DNA from: Bradyrhizobium algeriense
Lineage (GTDB): Bacteria > Pseudomonadota > Alphaproteobacteria > Rhizobiales > Xanthobacteraceae
Reading direction: 5' to 3'
DNA: 64,000 nt
Assembly (NCBI RefSeq): GCF_036924595.1
Contig: NZ_JAZHRV010000001.1
Span: 5,890,001-5,954,000, forward strand
Under the pieces are notes generated by a model that had not been told where the DNA came from, ran no database searches, and worked only from the letters and a program-made list of their open reading frames with translations. This document shows, in pieces, positions 63,612 to 64,000 of the stretch. Position 1 is the stretch's first letter; the number at the start of each line of letters is the position of its first letter. The translations under genes were made by a program, and so were the position numbers.

Positions 63612-64000
63612 ATGAGTCTTGAGTCCGTCCGCGCCTTCTTCGCCGAGAAGGCGTCCGATATCTCCGTGATCGAATCCAGCATGAGTTCCGCCACCGTCGC
63701 GCTGGCCGCCGAAGCTTACGGCGTCGAGCCGGCGCGGATCGCAAAGACGCTGAGCTTGCGCGTCGGCGACCGCGTGGTGCTGATCGTAGCCGCCGGCACG
63801 TCGCGGATGGACAACAAGAAGGTGAAGGCGCTGTTCGGGGGAAAGCCGAAGATGCTCGGCCTTGAGGAAGTCGCCGAAATCACCGGCCATGAAGTCGGCG
63901 GCGTCTGCCCGTTCGGATTGAAGACACCGCTGCCGGTCTATTGCGACGTGTCGCTGAAGGCGTTCGACGTCGTGGTGCCGGCAGCGGGCTCGACCCATAG
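63612..64000 (+). CDS. YbaK/EbsC-family aminoacyl-tRNA deacylase, 3' end missing
   Basis: Trans-editing hydrolase related to YbaK/ProX that clears mischarged tRNAs (Cys-tRNA-Pro or Ala-tRNA-Pro). 129 complete codons are visible before the window ends: SSMSSATVALAAEAYGVEPA, RIAKTLSLRVGDRVVLIVAA, GTSRMDNKKVKALFGGKPKM (with the conserved Lys), GLEEVAEITGHEVGGVCPFG and LPVYCDVSLKAF. It follows the dehalogenase gene by one base and may be cotranscribed. The window cuts it before the stop. Confidence 0.92.
   Translation, partial: MSLESVRAFFAEKASDISVIESSMSSATVALAAEAYGVEPARIAKTLSLRVGDRVVLIVAAGTSRMDNKKVKALFGGKPKMLGLEEVAEITGHEVGGVCPFGLKTPLPVYCDVSLKAFDVVVPAAGSTH

Overview
The window looks like chromosomal core DNA of a Bradyrhizobium-type alphaproteobacterium (Nitrobacteraceae). 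The reading comes from high GC, a Rhizobiales lipid A block (lpxK, waaA, DUF374, DUF4170, CysQ-like), groESL behind a CIRCE element, a TorF-type porin, a CycA-like cytochrome c, a fluoroacetate dehalogenase of the Rhodopseudomonas palustris type, and many dispersed palindromic repeats of the kind found in Bradyrhizobium. I see no tRNA, rRNA, CRISPR array, insertion sequence, integrase or phage module. The window opens inside lspA and ends inside a YbaK-family gene.

Layout. 1-4.7 kb: lspA end, a secreted protein, a pair of M16 peptidases, arfB. 4.8-6.0 kb: ECF sigma factor with a DUF2892 membrane protein, and a small secreted protein. 6.3-11.6 kb: mutL, rsmD, an RluB-type pseudouridine synthase with a very long basic disordered region, tadA. 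11.7-15.4 kb: fluoroacetate dehalogenase, acyl-CoA dehydrogenase, purD. 15.5-20 kb: regulator plus membrane protein, two alpha/beta hydrolases, xseA. 20-26 kb: DUF2093 and the lipid A/Kdo block with cysQ and pmbA. 26-35.3 kb: DUF6101, a small membrane protein, ubiA, two tandemly duplicated secreted proteins, rsmE running in frame into hisZ, hisG, a GT2 glycosyltransferase and an HpnK-like deacetylase. 35.4-41.4 kb: DUF2076, L,D-transpeptidase, CheZ, a lipoprotein, groES-groEL. 41.7-50.3 kb: secreted proteins, lactate permease, SbmA/BacA-like ABC exporter, HPP protein, TorF porin. 50.8-56.7 kb: histone H1-like protein, glcF-glcE-glcD, CycA-like cytochrome c, a small dimeric-barrel protein. 56.8-64 kb: hydrolase, a nonsense-mutated small secreted gene, TPR protein, rpmJ, a split MaoC hydratase pair opposite an amidohydrolase, DUF302, haloacid dehalogenase, ybaK.

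How genes work together. The lipid A block couples Kdo transfer and lipid A 4'-phosphorylation with an acyltransferase. Lactate permease and glycolate oxidase (glcDEF), about 5 kb apart on the same strand, suggest 2-hydroxy acid uptake and oxidation. Two dehalogenases of unrelated folds (fluoroacetate and L-2-haloacid types) release glycolate or other 2-hydroxy acids, which GlcDEF could oxidise; this link is inference.

Most notable: (i) rsmE has no stop codon and runs in frame into hisZ; (ii) a tandem duplication upstream of rsmE whose second copy has lost its ATG; (iii) palindromic repeats whose ends carry the stop codons of at least five genes; (iv) a dienelactone hydrolase-like protein with alanine at the nucleophile position; (v) a secreted small gene broken by one in-frame TGA. 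None of these is a clear new multi-gene system.
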